Positions 8,052 through 17,102 of a stretch of 64,000 nt of DNA are shown one piece after another. Origin of the DNA: Anaerovoracaceae bacterium. GTDB taxonomy: Bacteria > Bacillota > Clostridia > Peptostreptococcales > Anaerovoracaceae. Position 1 is the first letter of the stretch. Each line of letters begins with the position of its first letter. Position numbers and translations under genes: made by a program. The DNA lies in NCBI GenBank assembly GCA_029983755.1, contig JASBYX010000003.1, positions 16,258-80,257 on the forward strand. Direction: 5' to 3'. The notes under the pieces are model-generated. The model was given only the letters and a program-made list of their open reading frames with translations. It was not told where the DNA came from and did no database searches.

Positions 8052-9443
8052 ATGGAAAGTAAAGGTAAGTTCAAGTCAAACTTCGGATTCCTTATGGCGA
8101 CCATAGGATCTGCAGTTGGACTTGGCAACATTTGGGGATTCCCATTCAAGATGGGAAAGAACGGCGGATTTGCTTTTTTAATTATTTACATCGTGCTTGC
8201 TGTAGTTATTGGTTATTGCATTATGCTTGGTGAGATCGCCTTTGGACGTAAACAACAGAGGGCGGCAATCGAAGCATATAGGAAGCTGGGGCAAAAGTTT
8301 ACTTTTAACGGCTGGATCAACACCTTGACGCCATTATTCTTACTTTGCTTCTATTGTACACTTGGTGGATACTGCTTGAAGTACACTATTGCCAACTTTG
8401 GTAACATCTTCAATGCCAGCTGGGGAACAGCAGGAGTTGAGAGCGGCGATTTCTTCGGAGCGTTTATCACCGACACAGTGCCGGCTGTTTTGTTCGGCTT
8501 GATATTCCTCGCATTGACAATGATAGTTGTCGTTGGTGGAGTTCAAGGAGGCATTGAGAGGTTTTCGGTTATCGCCATGCCTGCACTGTTTGTAATGCTA
8601 TTAATAATAGTAATCAGAAGTATTACCTTGCCGGGAGCTGCAGATGGCCTTGCGTTCATGTTCAAACCTGACTGGTCTGTTTTTCATGGCACAGGTTGGA
8701 TCAGCGTGCTTGCTTCAGCAGGAGGTCAGATGTTCTTCTCTCTGTCAATCTGTTCAGGTTGTATAATCGCTTACGGTTCCTACCTTGAAAAAAATGAAAA
8801 CCTTGAGAAGAATGCTGTTATTGTAATAGCTGCAGATACTATCGTGGCAATACTTGCCGGAATTGCAGTAATGCCTGCAGTGTTTGCTTTCGGGCTCAAG
8901 CCGGATGCAGGTCCAAGCCTGCTATTTGTAACCCTACAGACAGTATTTAATTCCATGGGCGGCTTCGGTGCAATCTTCGGATTCATTTTTTACTTCCTGG
9001 TATTGATAGCAGCTCTAACTTCTTCTGTTGCAATGATCGAAGGAGCAATTTCATCATTCCTTGATGAGCAAGAAAGAAGGGGAAAGAAGCCGTCAAGAGT
9101 TTTCGTTACTTGTTCAATTGGCGTACTTGCAGCCGTAGGTTCCACTATCGTTTCTGCGGATGCTCTGGGAAGCGGAGGCCTTCCACATCTATTTGGATTC
9201 AGCACATGGATCGATACATTCGATCTCTTTGCAGAAGGATTCATGATGCCACTTGGAGGTTTCTTCATGGTAATAATTTTAGGATGGTTCAAACCGGGAT
9301 TTATCGATGATGAGGTTAGACTGAGCTCATCCTTTGGAAGCAAGGGATTCACCTATTTCTGCATGAAGTTCCTGGCACCTATATTCCTAATATTTATCCT
9401 GATAGGTCAGCTCAACGGATTCTTCGGATGGAACCTGTTCTAG
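8052..9443 (+). CDS. Sodium-dependent transporter, NSS/SNF family (first copy)
   Basis: A sodium-coupled symporter of the neurotransmitter:sodium symporter family, which in bacteria mostly take up amino acids such as leucine, tryptophan or tyrosine. The 463-residue protein has about eleven membrane segments, as is usual for bacterial members. The N-terminal signature SNFGFLMATIGSAVGLGNIWGFPFKMGKNGG contains the unwound TM1 residues that bind Na+ and substrate. Family-typical segments include VQGGIERFSVIAMPALF and ALTSSVAMIEG. The second copy 315 bases downstream is similar throughout. Each gene has its own promoter, so the two may differ in substrate or regulation. Substrate cannot be read from the sequence. 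Confidence 0.93.
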   Translation: MESKGKFKSNFGFLMATIGSAVGLGNIWGFPFKMGKNGGFAFLIIYIVLAVVIGYCIMLGEIAFGRKQQRAAIEAYRKLGQKFTFNGWINTLTPLFLLCFYCTLGGYCLKYTIANFGNIFNASWGTAGVESGDFFGAFITDTVPAVLFGLIFLALTMIVVVGGVQGGIERFSVIAMPALFVMLLIIVIRSITLPGAADGLAFMFKPDWSVFHGTGWISVLASAGGQMFFSLSICSGCIIAYGSYLEKNENLEKNAVIVIAADTIVAILAGIAVMPAVFAFGLKPDAGPSLLFVTLQTVFNSMGGFGAIFGFIFYFLVLIAALTSSVAMIEGAISSFLDEQERRGKKPSRVFVTCSIGVLAAVGSTIVSADALGSGGLPHLFGFSTWIDTFDLFAEGFMMPLGGFFMVIILGWFKPGFIDDEVRLSSSFGSKGFTYFCMKFLAPIFLIFILIGQLNGFFGWNLF

Positions 9444-9482
9444 CTATATTCTAAGGCTTTATCGGAGCAACAAAATAAAGGC

Positions 9483-9605
9483 GCAATGCCTATGATTTAG
9501 CATTGCTTTGAGGCGAGCACGTTTCGGCTCTCTTATGCTTGTCAAACCATTTTGAAAAGGAGTGGATTGCAAGGTAAGCGGAATCGTTAAATGCTCGCCT
9601 TTTAT
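9483..9605 (+). ncRNA. Candidate structured RNA or complex terminator between NSS genes
   Basis: Two perfect stems are visible. Hairpin 1 pairs GCAATGC (9483-9489) with GCATTGC (9500-9506) across ten bases. A long-range 9-bp stem pairs AGGCGAGCA (9511-9519) with TGCTCGCCT (9592-9600) and is followed by TTTTAT. The 72-base interior can form further small stems, for example TCAAA/TTTGA around 9542-9555. The layout resembles a multibranched RNA closed by a terminator-like stem. It does not match SAM-I, T-box, glycine or lysine elements as I know them. It lies upstream of the second NSS promoter, so it belongs either to the 3' end of the first NSS transcript or to its own transcript. Confidence 0.4.
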
Positions 9606-9688
9606 ATTGTGTATTAAAATTCGTACAGCTCCTCCGAAGCAGGTATTTTGTGATAAAAAACAAAAAATAAGAAAATTATATATTTTTG

Positions 9689-9716
9689 TTGACAAATAAA
9701 ATCAGATGTGTATAAT
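9689..9716 (+). promoter_or_regulatory. Promoter of the second NSS transporter gene
   Basis: TTGACA (9689-9694), 16-base spacer and TATAAT (9711-9716), both consensus hexamers, 41 bases before ATG 9758. Confidence 0.8.
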
Positions 9717-9757
9717 AGGGATATCACAATTTTTACGAAAAGTAGGAGGTAGTTCAA

Positions 9758-11170
9758 ATGGAACAACACAAGAAAGGACAATGGGGGAACCAGTTCGGCT
9801 TTCTGATGGCCGCTGTAGGTTCTGCCGTAGGACTTGGTAATCTTTGGGCATTCCCATATAAGATGGGAAAGAATGGCGGATTTGCGTTTTTATTCATTTA
9901 TTTGATTTTGGTTGTTTTCGTTGGAATTATCATCACTATTACAGAGCTGAGTATTGGTAGGAAAACCGGAAAAGGTGTCGTAGGAGCTTATCGTGATTTG
10001 GGTAAGCGGTATGCACCTATAGGATGGTTTGGAGTTATATCTCCATTCCTGATCATGTCTTTTTACACCATGCTAGGTGGATACACTTTGAAGTATATGG
10101 TTGCCAATTTGGGTGACATATTCGGTGCTTCTTGGGGGTATCAGGGTTCTGGAATGGCCACTGGTGATTATTTCCAAAGTTTTTACAGCGACCAGCTGCA
10201 GACGTGCATTTATACAGCAATATTCGTTATACTGACAGCAGCAGTTGTTAGAGGGGGAGTTTCACAAGGTATAGAGAAGTTTTCCAAGGTAGCAATGCCG
10301 GCACTTTTCTTCATGCTCCTTGCAGTAATCGTTAGAAGCGTAACTCTTCCCGGTGCAGGTGAGGGTCTGAGATTCGTATTTGAACCTAATTTTGAAGTAT
10401 TTAAGGGTTCCGGTTGGGTAAACGTATTTGCAGCAGCCGGCGGACAGGCTTTCTTCTCACTGTCACTTGGTATGGGAATCATGGTAACCTACGGTTCATA
10501 CCTTAAGAAGGATGAGGATTTGAAGGTTAACTCAATTGTAATTCCTGTTGCTGACACAATCATCGCAGTTCTCGCAGGTGTAGCAATAATGCCGGCAGTA
10601 TTTGCAGGAGGTCTTGAGCCTGCTGCAGGTCCTGGGCTTCTGTTCGTAACACTACAGACAGTATTTTCATCTATGGGTGCAGGGGGTCCAATATTTGGAT
10701 TCGTAATGTACTTCTTAGTATTCATAGCTGCTATAACTTCATCAATCTCACTACTTGAGACAGTTGTTTCTGTAGTCGTAGACATAAAGATGGAGAAGAG
10801 CAAGACCAAGTCATTTGACAAGAAGAAGATCACATTCTGGTGTGCTGCAGCAGTTTTGGCAGAGGCAATCTTTGTATCGCTAGACGGACTTGGAAGCCAC
10901 GGTTTCCCACAGATATTCGGACAGTCCACATGGCTTGATTCTATGGATCTTGTTTCTGAGGGTGTGTTGATGCCACTTAGTGCACTGCTCACCGCAATAA
11001 TCTGCGGATGGCTTATGCCTAGATTCGTTCCTGAGGAAGTGGAACGCAACGGTAATTTCACATGGGAGAAGTTCTACATGTTCTGCATAAGATTCGTAGT
11101 TCCGCCGGTTATGGTACTGGTTCTTGTGGGGCAGCTAGACTCCTTCTTCAAGCTAGGAATCTTCGGCTAG
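9758..11170 (+). CDS. Sodium-dependent transporter, NSS/SNF family (second copy)
   Basis: A 470-residue paralogue of the preceding transporter with the same topology of about eleven membrane segments. The N-terminal signature QFGFLMAAVGSAVGLGNLWAFPYKMGKNGG is present, as are GVSQGIEKFSKVAMPALFF and the conserved ITSSISLLET. Differences from the first copy in TM1 (LWAFPY against IWGFPF), near the substrate pocket, suggest a different substrate. AGTAGGAGG lies before ATG 9758. A terminator at 11305-11332 follows after a gap of about 135 bases. Confidence 0.93.
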   Translation: MEQHKKGQWGNQFGFLMAAVGSAVGLGNLWAFPYKMGKNGGFAFLFIYLILVVFVGIIITITELSIGRKTGKGVVGAYRDLGKRYAPIGWFGVISPFLIMSFYTMLGGYTLKYMVANLGDIFGASWGYQGSGMATGDYFQSFYSDQLQTCIYTAIFVILTAAVVRGGVSQGIEKFSKVAMPALFFMLLAVIVRSVTLPGAGEGLRFVFEPNFEVFKGSGWVNVFAAAGGQAFFSLSLGMGIMVTYGSYLKKDEDLKVNSIVIPVADTIIAVLAGVAIMPAVFAGGLEPAAGPGLLFVTLQTVFSSMGAGGPIFGFVMYFLVFIAAITSSISLLETVVSVVVDIKMEKSKTKSFDKKKITFWCAAAVLAEAIFVSLDGLGSHGFPQIFGQSTWLDSMDLVSEGVLMPLSALLTAIICGWLMPRFVPEEVERNGNFTWEKFYMFCIRFVVPPVMVLVLVGQLDSFFKLGIFG

Positions 11171-11304
11171 AAAGTTCAAAGGATTTGTTTAGAAAAATAA
11201 GTCCGATGAATCAAAAGGACAAATAAGTAAATCAACAAAATATCATAATTCGTTATACAGCTTAAGCAATCAACTTGTACTCAAGCTCGTATAAATTGTC
11301 AAAG

Positions 11305-11332
11305 CAGACATCTCTTCGGAGGTGTCTGTTTT
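11305..11332 (+). terminator. Rho-independent terminator
   Basis: Stem CAGACATCTC / GAGGTGTCTG (one G-U pair) with TTCG tetraloop, followed by TTTT. Confidence 0.85.
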
Positions 11333-11405
11333 GCTTTATGGCAACCGAATTTTGAGGAACTGAAAAAACTCTTTCAAAATGATAGCTCAACCTTACAAAA
11401 ATATG

Positions 11406-11455
11406 TTGACAAACCCTAACAATTAGCGTATCCTAACTAATAGAAAAGTTAGTTA
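11406..11455 (+). promoter_or_regulatory. Promoter and candidate iron/haem operator of the first NEAT gene
   Basis: TTGACA (11406-11411), 17-base spacer and a weak -10 TATCCT (11429-11434). Immediately overlapping is an inverted repeat TAACTAA (11434-11440) / TTAGTTA (11449-11455). A repeat at this position suits a repressor site, and haem loci are commonly under Fur- or DtxR-type control. The regulator itself is inference. Confidence 0.5.
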
Positions 11456-11524
11456 AGGCTATCACAATTATATTTTAATTTAACTTTAACTTATCGTTTT
11501 AATAAATGAGAAGGAGAGGTGGCA

Positions 11525-13285
11525 ATGAAGATGGATATTAGGAAACGATGGAGTTCTGCTCTTTGTGCACTTGTGCTTGCAGTAACTCTGATGATGCCGG
11601 GAATTGGAGGAATTCAATCATTTGCAGCAGAAGAACCCGCTTCTGATACAGCCCTGGATTCAATATTTAAGGTAGAGCCGGACGGGAACTTGGAGGACGG
11701 GGTTTATTCCATGCCAGTAGTTCTTTGGAATATGTATCAGGATAAGGCTTCCATGGGCAACCCTGCAATTAACGGTAACATACTCGTTAAGAAGGAGAAT
11801 GGAAAGTATGAGTACTATCTGAGAATGAAAGGCCTTTCCTTCATGGGTCTTTTTGGTCATCTTTGGGATATTAATACTGTCAAAAAAGATGCCGAAGGAG
11901 AACTTACAGAGAATCCGGATGTTACTTCATGGATAAATAAGACCTTTATAGACAAAGATCTAGAAAAGAAGGACAGGGAATTTCCTGAAGTCATCAAATT
12001 CACTTCAGGGACTCCGGAGAGAGTAATTAATGTGCAGGTTCAAGTTGACGCAATGGATGCCATAGCCAGCGATAGCGCAACCAAATACGAACAGGTAGTT
12101 AAGGGTAAGGGCAAGCAGCCTGCTAGAATAATTATGAGCTGGAAGGCACCACAGCCTGCAACTGTACAGGAGATGTCCGATTATGATGTTTTGCCTGTAT
12201 TTAAAAAAGAAGATGGAAAAGCTGACAAATCTCTGCTTATTGAAGCAATATCCACAGGAAAAGAATGGCTTGGTTCTGCTTTGACAGATACAGACAGCAA
12301 AAATGTGGATAAGGGCGTTAAGTGGACTACGGCAGCGGCTAAAGAGGAACTATCAAAAGTTATAGCTGATGCTAAAGCTGTGGTTTTTCAAGACTTGAGT
12401 GAAGATCAGCAAGATACCGTAAACGAAGCCATTAATAGCATTACAAAGGCGGTGGAAGTTTACCAAGGCAAAATTTATGAGGGAACAAAAGGATCTGTTA
12501 ACACAGATGAAAACTCAGGCGATAAGAAAAGCAAAACTGAACAGAAAAAAGATGAAAAGCCTGTCACTCTGGATTATAGGAATTTAAAAGACGGAGTCTA
12601 CTCTCTTAATGGGGAGATGTGGAAGGCCAACAAGGCAGAGTACTCTATGGCAAATAATGCTCTGGATAAGGTGATAAAGCTCACTGTCAAAGATGGTAAA
12701 TACTATATTCAGGCGAGGATCAAAGGTGTGAATATGCTGTCTAAGCATGGATACATGAAGTCTATGGCATATTTCGATACAGGCTATACAAAGGATGCAT
12801 ATAACTTCCCAAGTGGTAAGACAATACCTACAACAGTTATATCCTACCATATGGATGCACAAGGCAATAAACTGGTAGATGAATATGGAACAGACTATCC
12901 CGAATATGTTGAATTCCCGTTAATAGCAGAAGCTCTTAACGACGGCTATGTACCCCTTCAGGTTTTTGTACCTGTTATGGAACAGATAGGTGTGGATGGC
13001 GGAAACCCCGGTATGGGAACACAGAAATGCTATATGAAGCTTGACTGGTCTTCCCTAAAGGCTATGGATGACACTTGGACCCCTGAGAAAGAAAAGGATG
13101 TTCCCCTTGAGAGCTCAAGACCAAAGCTTTTAGGCGGTGCTAAGGGTCTCAAGAAGGGTGGACTCAAGAAAGGTCCTAGAACAGGCGATGAAAATGGCCT
13201 TACACTTGCAGGCTATGGAACAGCAGTTACATTGGTTAGCCTTGCTGCATACAGTTTAAGAAGAAAAAGCAAGGAAGAAATTTAA
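11525..13285 (+). CDS. Cell-surface protein with two NEAT domains (haem capture)
   Basis: A secreted, probably wall-attached haem-binding protein of 586 residues. A signal peptide covers residues 1 to about 35 (ending QSFAA). The first NEAT domain starts near residue 58 (GVYSMPVVLWNMYQDKASMG) and a second, more diverged one near 349 (DGVYSLNGEMWKANKAEYSM). A helical spacer (about 235-315) resembles FIVAR-type segments. The C-terminus has a sorting-like motif GPRTGDE (about 549), a hydrophobic stretch and RRKSK; this is a variant of LPXTG, so a dedicated sortase or simple membrane anchoring is possible. I chose ATG 11525, eight bases after AAGGAG; a GTG at 11519 would overlap the ribosome site. 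It begins the haem locus extending to 22.1 kb. Confidence 0.88.
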   Translation: MKMDIRKRWSSALCALVLAVTLMMPGIGGIQSFAAEEPASDTALDSIFKVEPDGNLEDGVYSMPVVLWNMYQDKASMGNPAINGNILVKKENGKYEYYLRMKGLSFMGLFGHLWDINTVKKDAEGELTENPDVTSWINKTFIDKDLEKKDREFPEVIKFTSGTPERVINVQVQVDAMDAIASDSATKYEQVVKGKGKQPARIIMSWKAPQPATVQEMSDYDVLPVFKKEDGKADKSLLIEAISTGKEWLGSALTDTDSKNVDKGVKWTTAAAKEELSKVIADAKAVVFQDLSEDQQDTVNEAINSITKAVEVYQGKIYEGTKGSVNTDENSGDKKSKTEQKKDEKPVTLDYRNLKDGVYSLNGEMWKANKAEYSMANNALDKVIKLTVKDGKYYIQARIKGVNMLSKHGYMKSMAYFDTGYTKDAYNFPSGKTIPTTVISYHMDAQGNKLVDEYGTDYPEYVEFPLIAEALNDGYVPLQVFVPVMEQIGVDGGNPGMGTQKCYMKLDWSSLKAMDDTWTPEKEKDVPLESSRPKLLGGAKGLKKGGLKKGPRTGDENGLTLAGYGTAVTLVSLAAYSLRRKSKEEI

Positions 13286-13306
13286 TAAGTTGAGATATAA
13301 CCAAAT

Positions 13307-13350
13307 GGCCTCCTACCCTCATATTTTCTGTGGGAGGGGGCTAATTTTTT
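13307..13350 (+). terminator. Terminator after the first NEAT gene
   Basis: An imperfect G/C-rich stem (GCCTCCTACCC at 13308-13318 against GGGAGGGGGC at 13332-13341) followed by TTTTTT. The next gene starts 13 bases later and no promoter is evident between, so it may only attenuate transcription. Confidence 0.65.
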
Positions 13351-13362
13351 ACAGGAGGATAG

Positions 13363-13731
13363 TTGAAACTTAAGAAAGTAATTTTCGGCACAGTAGGGCT
13401 CATATTCTTTGGACTCGGTATATTGGGAATCTACCTTCCTCTACTTCCTGCTACACCCTTTATGATACTTGCGGCAGCTTGTTTTGCTCGAAGCTCAGAA
13501 CGGTTTAATAATTGGTTCCAGGGAACCAAATTTTTCAAAGAAAATGTTCGCCCTATAATTAAAAAAGAGGGCATGACTAAGAAAAGAAAGCTAAAAATAT
13601 TGACAGTAATTACAATATTTTTCGGCATATCATTTTTTGTTATGCACAACATGTATGGAAGAATTGTAATAATATTCATCCTTCTCGGGCATTATATTTA
13701 TTTTTACAAAGGAATTAAGACAATTGATTGA
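13363..13731 (+). CDS. YbaN family small membrane protein (DUF454)
   Basis: A 122-residue protein with hydrophobic segments at about 5-27 and 83-117. It has the family hallmark GLGILGIYLPLLPATPFMILAAACFARSS. The biochemical role of the family is unknown. The start is TTG 13363, preceded by AGGAGGAT. It overlaps the following ABC gene by eight bases, so the two are translationally coupled. As I recall, streptococcal haem-uptake operons also carry a YbaN-like gene next to a pair of ABC half-transporters, which fits the context here. Confidence 0.85.
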   Translation: MKLKKVIFGTVGLIFFGLGILGIYLPLLPATPFMILAAACFARSSERFNNWFQGTKFFKENVRPIIKKEGMTKKRKLKILTVITIFFGISFFVMHNMYGRIVIIFILLGHYIYFYKGIKTID

Positions 13732-15454
13732 AAAAAGATTATTAGCAGAAATGAGATCTGACAGGCATTTGCTCTACGGCACAATCAGTCTGAAGCTGCT
13801 ATCTATGGCGTCTTCGGTACTCATCGTGCTGTCTATTGGGCAGTTTCTTCAGGAGCTTATTTATGACCCCGGGACTCTATCTCAGAACTTCTACTACAGG
13901 ACGGGGATAACGATAATAGTATGCATAATTATCAAAGTTTTGGCTATGAGATGGGAGGTGATTCTTGCATCGGATATTTCCCTGAGGGTTAAATCTAGGC
14001 TTAGGACTAAGCTATTCAACAAAATATATAGCTTCGGTATGACTTACTCAAAGCGCGTAAACCCATCTGAAATTGTGCAGCTATCCGTTGAGGGTGTCGA
14101 GCAGCTTCAAATCTACTATAGTTTGTTCTTACCTCAACTAGTCTACTCAGTACTTTCACCTCTTATGATTTTCGTAATTCTGGCAACGATCAATTGGAAA
14201 ATCGCATTATTCTTAATACTGCCTTTGCCAATAATTCCGGTAGCCATAGTATTCATACAGAAACTTGCAAAGCAGGTTATGAAAAGATATTGGGGGAGTT
14301 TTGTCGATTTATCCGATAAGTTTTTGGATTTGTTAAAGGGAATGACAATCCTCAAAACCTATGGGGCTGTTGATGATAAGGCAAAAGAGATGGGAGCTGC
14401 TTCTGAAGATTTTCGAGTAAAAACCATGAGAGTACTTGCTCTGCAGCTTCACAATATTACAGTAATGGATCTCGGTGCATATGGGGGAGCAGCCCTTGGA
14501 ATTTTTGCCTCATTGTATTTCTTCATGAAAGGAGAAATAGGCCTTGGAAGTGCAGTTGTTTTTATACTGCTCTCTTCGGAATTCTTTCTCCCCCTTAGAC
14601 TTTTAGGCTCATTTTTTCATGTAGCCATGAACGGTCTTGCGGCAGCAGATAAGATTTTCAGTATTTTGGAAATGCCTGACATTGAGGATGATGGTGAGAC
14701 CTTCCCGAGAAAACCGGTGGACATAGAGCTTGTGGATATCAGCTTTGCCTACGAAGGGAGAGATGTTTTGCTCAAAAATCTTTCCATGAAATTTGAAAAA
14801 GAAAAGGTGACAGCCGTTGTGGGGGAATCCGGCTGCGGTAAATCGACCGTTGCGGCTTTGATACTGGGGGTTATGCCACCTACCCATGGTGAAATTGCCT
14901 TCGATGGGATAAGCAATGTGTCAATGGATAGTAGACTTAAAAATATCACCCTGATGGATAATGCGCCATTTATTTTTAACGAGTCCGTTGAGTATAACCT
15001 TAAGATGGGCCTTGAAAATGTAAAGGAATCCACCCTAGTTAAAGTTTTGGAAGAAATGAACCTTGACGGTGAGCTGTCTGACCAAAATGAGGATGTTTTG
15101 AGGCTCAAGTTAGTGGAGGGAGGAAACAACCTGTCAGGTGGACAGAAGCAAAGGCTATCCATGGCAAGAGCATATATCAAAAATTCCCCAATACAGGTTT
15201 TCGATGAAGCCACTTCCAACATAGATTTGGAAAGTGAAGAATCCATAATGAAGACTATTCTCAAAGAAAAGGGAAAGCATACCACTGTGATAATATCCCA
15301 CAGACTTGAAAACGCTAGGAAGTGCGACTACATTTACTTCATGGAAAAGGGAAGGGTAACGGAAGAAGGCACTTTTGAAGAAATCATGGAGCAAAAAGGC
15401 AATTTCAGAAAAATGTATGAAGAACAGCATAGAATCGAAGAATGGGGGATGTAA
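13724..15454 (+). CDS. ABC half-transporter, membrane plus ATPase domains (CydD-like)
   Basis: One half of a probable heterodimeric ABC transporter. Residues 1-310 form the six-helix exporter-type membrane domain. The nucleotide-binding domain follows: Walker A GESGCGKSTV, signature NLSGGQKQRLSMARA, Walker B IQVFDEATSNIDLES and the H-loop IISHR. In this copy the key residues are intact (Glu after Walker B Asp). The start is TTG 13724, inside the end of the YbaN gene. It directly abuts the gene for the second half. The pair resembles CydDC by layout but sits in a haem locus, so transport of haem or a related molecule is the best guess. Confidence 0.88.
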   Translation: MIEKRLLAEMRSDRHLLYGTISLKLLSMASSVLIVLSIGQFLQELIYDPGTLSQNFYYRTGITIIVCIIIKVLAMRWEVILASDISLRVKSRLRTKLFNKIYSFGMTYSKRVNPSEIVQLSVEGVEQLQIYYSLFLPQLVYSVLSPLMIFVILATINWKIALFLILPLPIIPVAIVFIQKLAKQVMKRYWGSFVDLSDKFLDLLKGMTILKTYGAVDDKAKEMGAASEDFRVKTMRVLALQLHNITVMDLGAYGGAALGIFASLYFFMKGEIGLGSAVVFILLSSEFFLPLRLLGSFFHVAMNGLAAADKIFSILEMPDIEDDGETFPRKPVDIELVDISFAYEGRDVLLKNLSMKFEKEKVTAVVGESGCGKSTVAALILGVMPPTHGEIAFDGISNVSMDSRLKNITLMDNAPFIFNESVEYNLKMGLENVKESTLVKVLEEMNLDGELSDQNEDVLRLKLVEGGNNLSGGQKQRLSMARAYIKNSPIQVFDEATSNIDLESEESIMKTILKEKGKHTTVIISHRLENARKCDYIYFMEKGRVTEEGTFEEIMEQKGNFRKMYEEQHRIEEWGM

Positions 15455-17098
15455 ATGGATAAAAGCAATAAACAAGGCCTTATAGTATTCAGACTCATTG
15501 GCCTCATCGGCTCAATAAAATTCATCCTCATACTTGCAGTGCTATTTGGAAGCCTGGGGCATATAATTGCAACTCTAATCCCCGGGGCTGGAGCCTATGT
15601 TATCTCTAAGGCAGCCATGGGAAGTAATCTACAATTAGGGTGGACCATAGGAATTCTTTTAGCCTTTGCTGTGCTCAGATCCCTTCTAAGATATGGGGAA
15701 CAGTTGGCAAACCACTATGTTGCATTTAAAACCTTGCACATAATAAGGGATAGGGTTTACGAAGCTGTTGCTAGGATTTCTCCTGCTAAACTCGAAGTGA
15801 AAGACAAGGGGGAGATGCTCGCAGTAATTTCTTCAGACATCGAGCTCCTTGAAGTGTTTTTCGCCCATACCATATCCCCTGTACTAATTGCAATAGTCCA
15901 CACCTCAACAATGGCTATTTTGCTGTGGCAGTTTGATTACCGTTATACAATTTTGCTTTTGGTAGCGCATCTGATAATGGGGACGATGGTTCCATATATC
16001 ACCTATGTTTATGGGCGTGAAGCGGGCAGTGAGAACAGGAAACAGGTTGCCCTCTTAAACAGCAAAATACTTGAAACTTTTGAAGGAATTAGGGAGAGTA
16101 TTCAATTTGGAAGCGGCCCCAAGAGACTCCTTGAAGTTAATGATGAAACAGAGAAAATGGGAAAGGTCGCAAGAAAGCTTGCAGCTATTTCCGGAAACAA
16201 CGGCGCACTGACAAACGCAGTGATTCTGCTGGCAGGAGGAGTATCCGTAGCAGTTGCTGCTATTTTGTACCGGAATGGATATGTTGACCCTGTAGGAGTT
16301 GTGGTGCCTGTGGTTATAATCTGGAGTTCATTCGGGCCGGTGGCTGCACTGTCGGCTCTTGCCAACAACCTAATATTGACCTTCGCCTGTGGGAGACGGG
16401 TTCTGGGGCTTTTAGATGAGGACCCTATGGTGGAGCCCAACATGGATGGGTTACAGGTGGATTTTGAAACTCTATCCGGGGAAGACGTGGAATTTTCCTA
16501 TGGGGACGGCTCCATGATGAAGTTTGAGGATTTCACAGTGAAAAAGGGTGAGATTGTGGGAATCCACGGAAAGAGCGGAAGTGGCAAGTCGACTCTTTTG
16601 AAACTAATAATGAGGTTTTACGATGTATCCGAGGGAAAAATAGCGGTGAATGGCGTGGACATTCGGGACATAAACGAAGAAAGCCTGAGGGAGAACCAGA
16701 GCTACATGACCCAGAACGCATATTTATTCAAAGGGACTATAAGAGATAACCTTCTCATAGGCAACGCAAAGGCAACGGAAAAAGATCTCGAGGAGGCTTG
16801 CCGCAAGGCATCTATTGACAAATTTATTGATAGGCTTGAAGAAGGCTATGACACCCACATAGACAAGCTGAAAAGCTCACTGTCCACAGGGGAGGCCCAG
16901 AGGATATCCCTTGCCAGGGCTTTTCTTCACGGGGGCGACTTGATGATTTTGGACGAACCCACCTCAAACATCGACAGTTTGAACGAAGGTATAATCCTAA
17001 GAGCCCTGAGCAGGGAACGACAGGGTAAGGCAATTATAATTGTAAGCCACAAGAAATCGACTCTTCGCATATGCGACAAGATTATTGAAAGGAATTAA
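15455..17098 (+). CDS. ABC half-transporter, membrane plus ATPase domains (CydC-like)
   Basis: Partner of the preceding half-transporter; its ATG directly follows the previous stop codon. The 547-residue protein has six membrane helices in residues 1-300. Its nucleotide-binding domain has Walker [11 protein letters not shown], signature SLSTGEAQRISLARA, Walker B LMILDEPTSNIDS and H-loop VSHK. The signature LSTGE departs from the usual LSGGQ, as in many heterodimeric ABC pairs where one ATP site is altered. The next gene begins four bases after this stop, placing an Shp-like haem protein in the same transcript. Confidence 0.88.
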   Translation: MDKSNKQGLIVFRLIGLIGSIKFILILAVLFGSLGHIIATLIPGAGAYVISKAAMGSNLQLGWTIGILLAFAVLRSLLRYGEQLANHYVAFKTLHIIRDRVYEAVARISPAKLEVKDKGEMLAVISSDIELLEVFFAHTISPVLIAIVHTSTMAILLWQFDYRYTILLLVAHLIMGTMVPYITYVYGREAGSENRKQVALLNSKILETFEGIRESIQFGSGPKRLLEVNDETEKMGKVARKLAAISGNNGALTNAVILLAGGVSVAVAAILYRNGYVDPVGVVVPVVIIWSSFGPVAALSALANNLILTFACGRRVLGLLDEDPMVEPNMDGLQVDFETLSGEDVEFSYGDGSMMKFEDFTVKKGEIVGIHGKSGSGKSTLLKLIMRFYDVSEGKIAVNGVDIRDINEESLRENQSYMTQNAYLFKGTIRDNLLIGNAKATEKDLEEACRKASIDKFIDRLEEGYDTHIDKLKSSLSTGEAQRISLARAFLHGGDLMILDEPTSNIDSLNEGIILRALSRERQGKAIIIVSHKKSTLRICDKIIERN

Positions 17099-17102
17099 GT
17101 GT

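Larger units (their letters stand above)
9444..9757. other. Intergenic region between the two NSS genes
   Basis: The 314 bases contain a possible structured RNA (9483-9605) and a strong promoter for the second NSS gene (9689-9716). No protein gene is supported; a minus-strand frame across it has no family resemblance or ribosome site. Confidence 0.6.
11171..11524. other. Intergenic region between the NSS and haem loci
   Basis: A 354-base gap holding a terminator (11305-11332), a promoter (11406-11434) and an inverted repeat (11434-11455). Nothing coding is seen. Confidence 0.6.

Noticed and set aside
9459..9695. Minus-strand 78-codon reading frame between the NSS genes
   Set aside because: It has no ribosome site or family resemblance, and it overlaps the inverted repeats and the promoter region.
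10489..11061. Minus-strand frame of 190 codons within the second NSS gene
   Set aside because: An antisense shadow of a clear membrane-transporter gene, with no homology or start signal.
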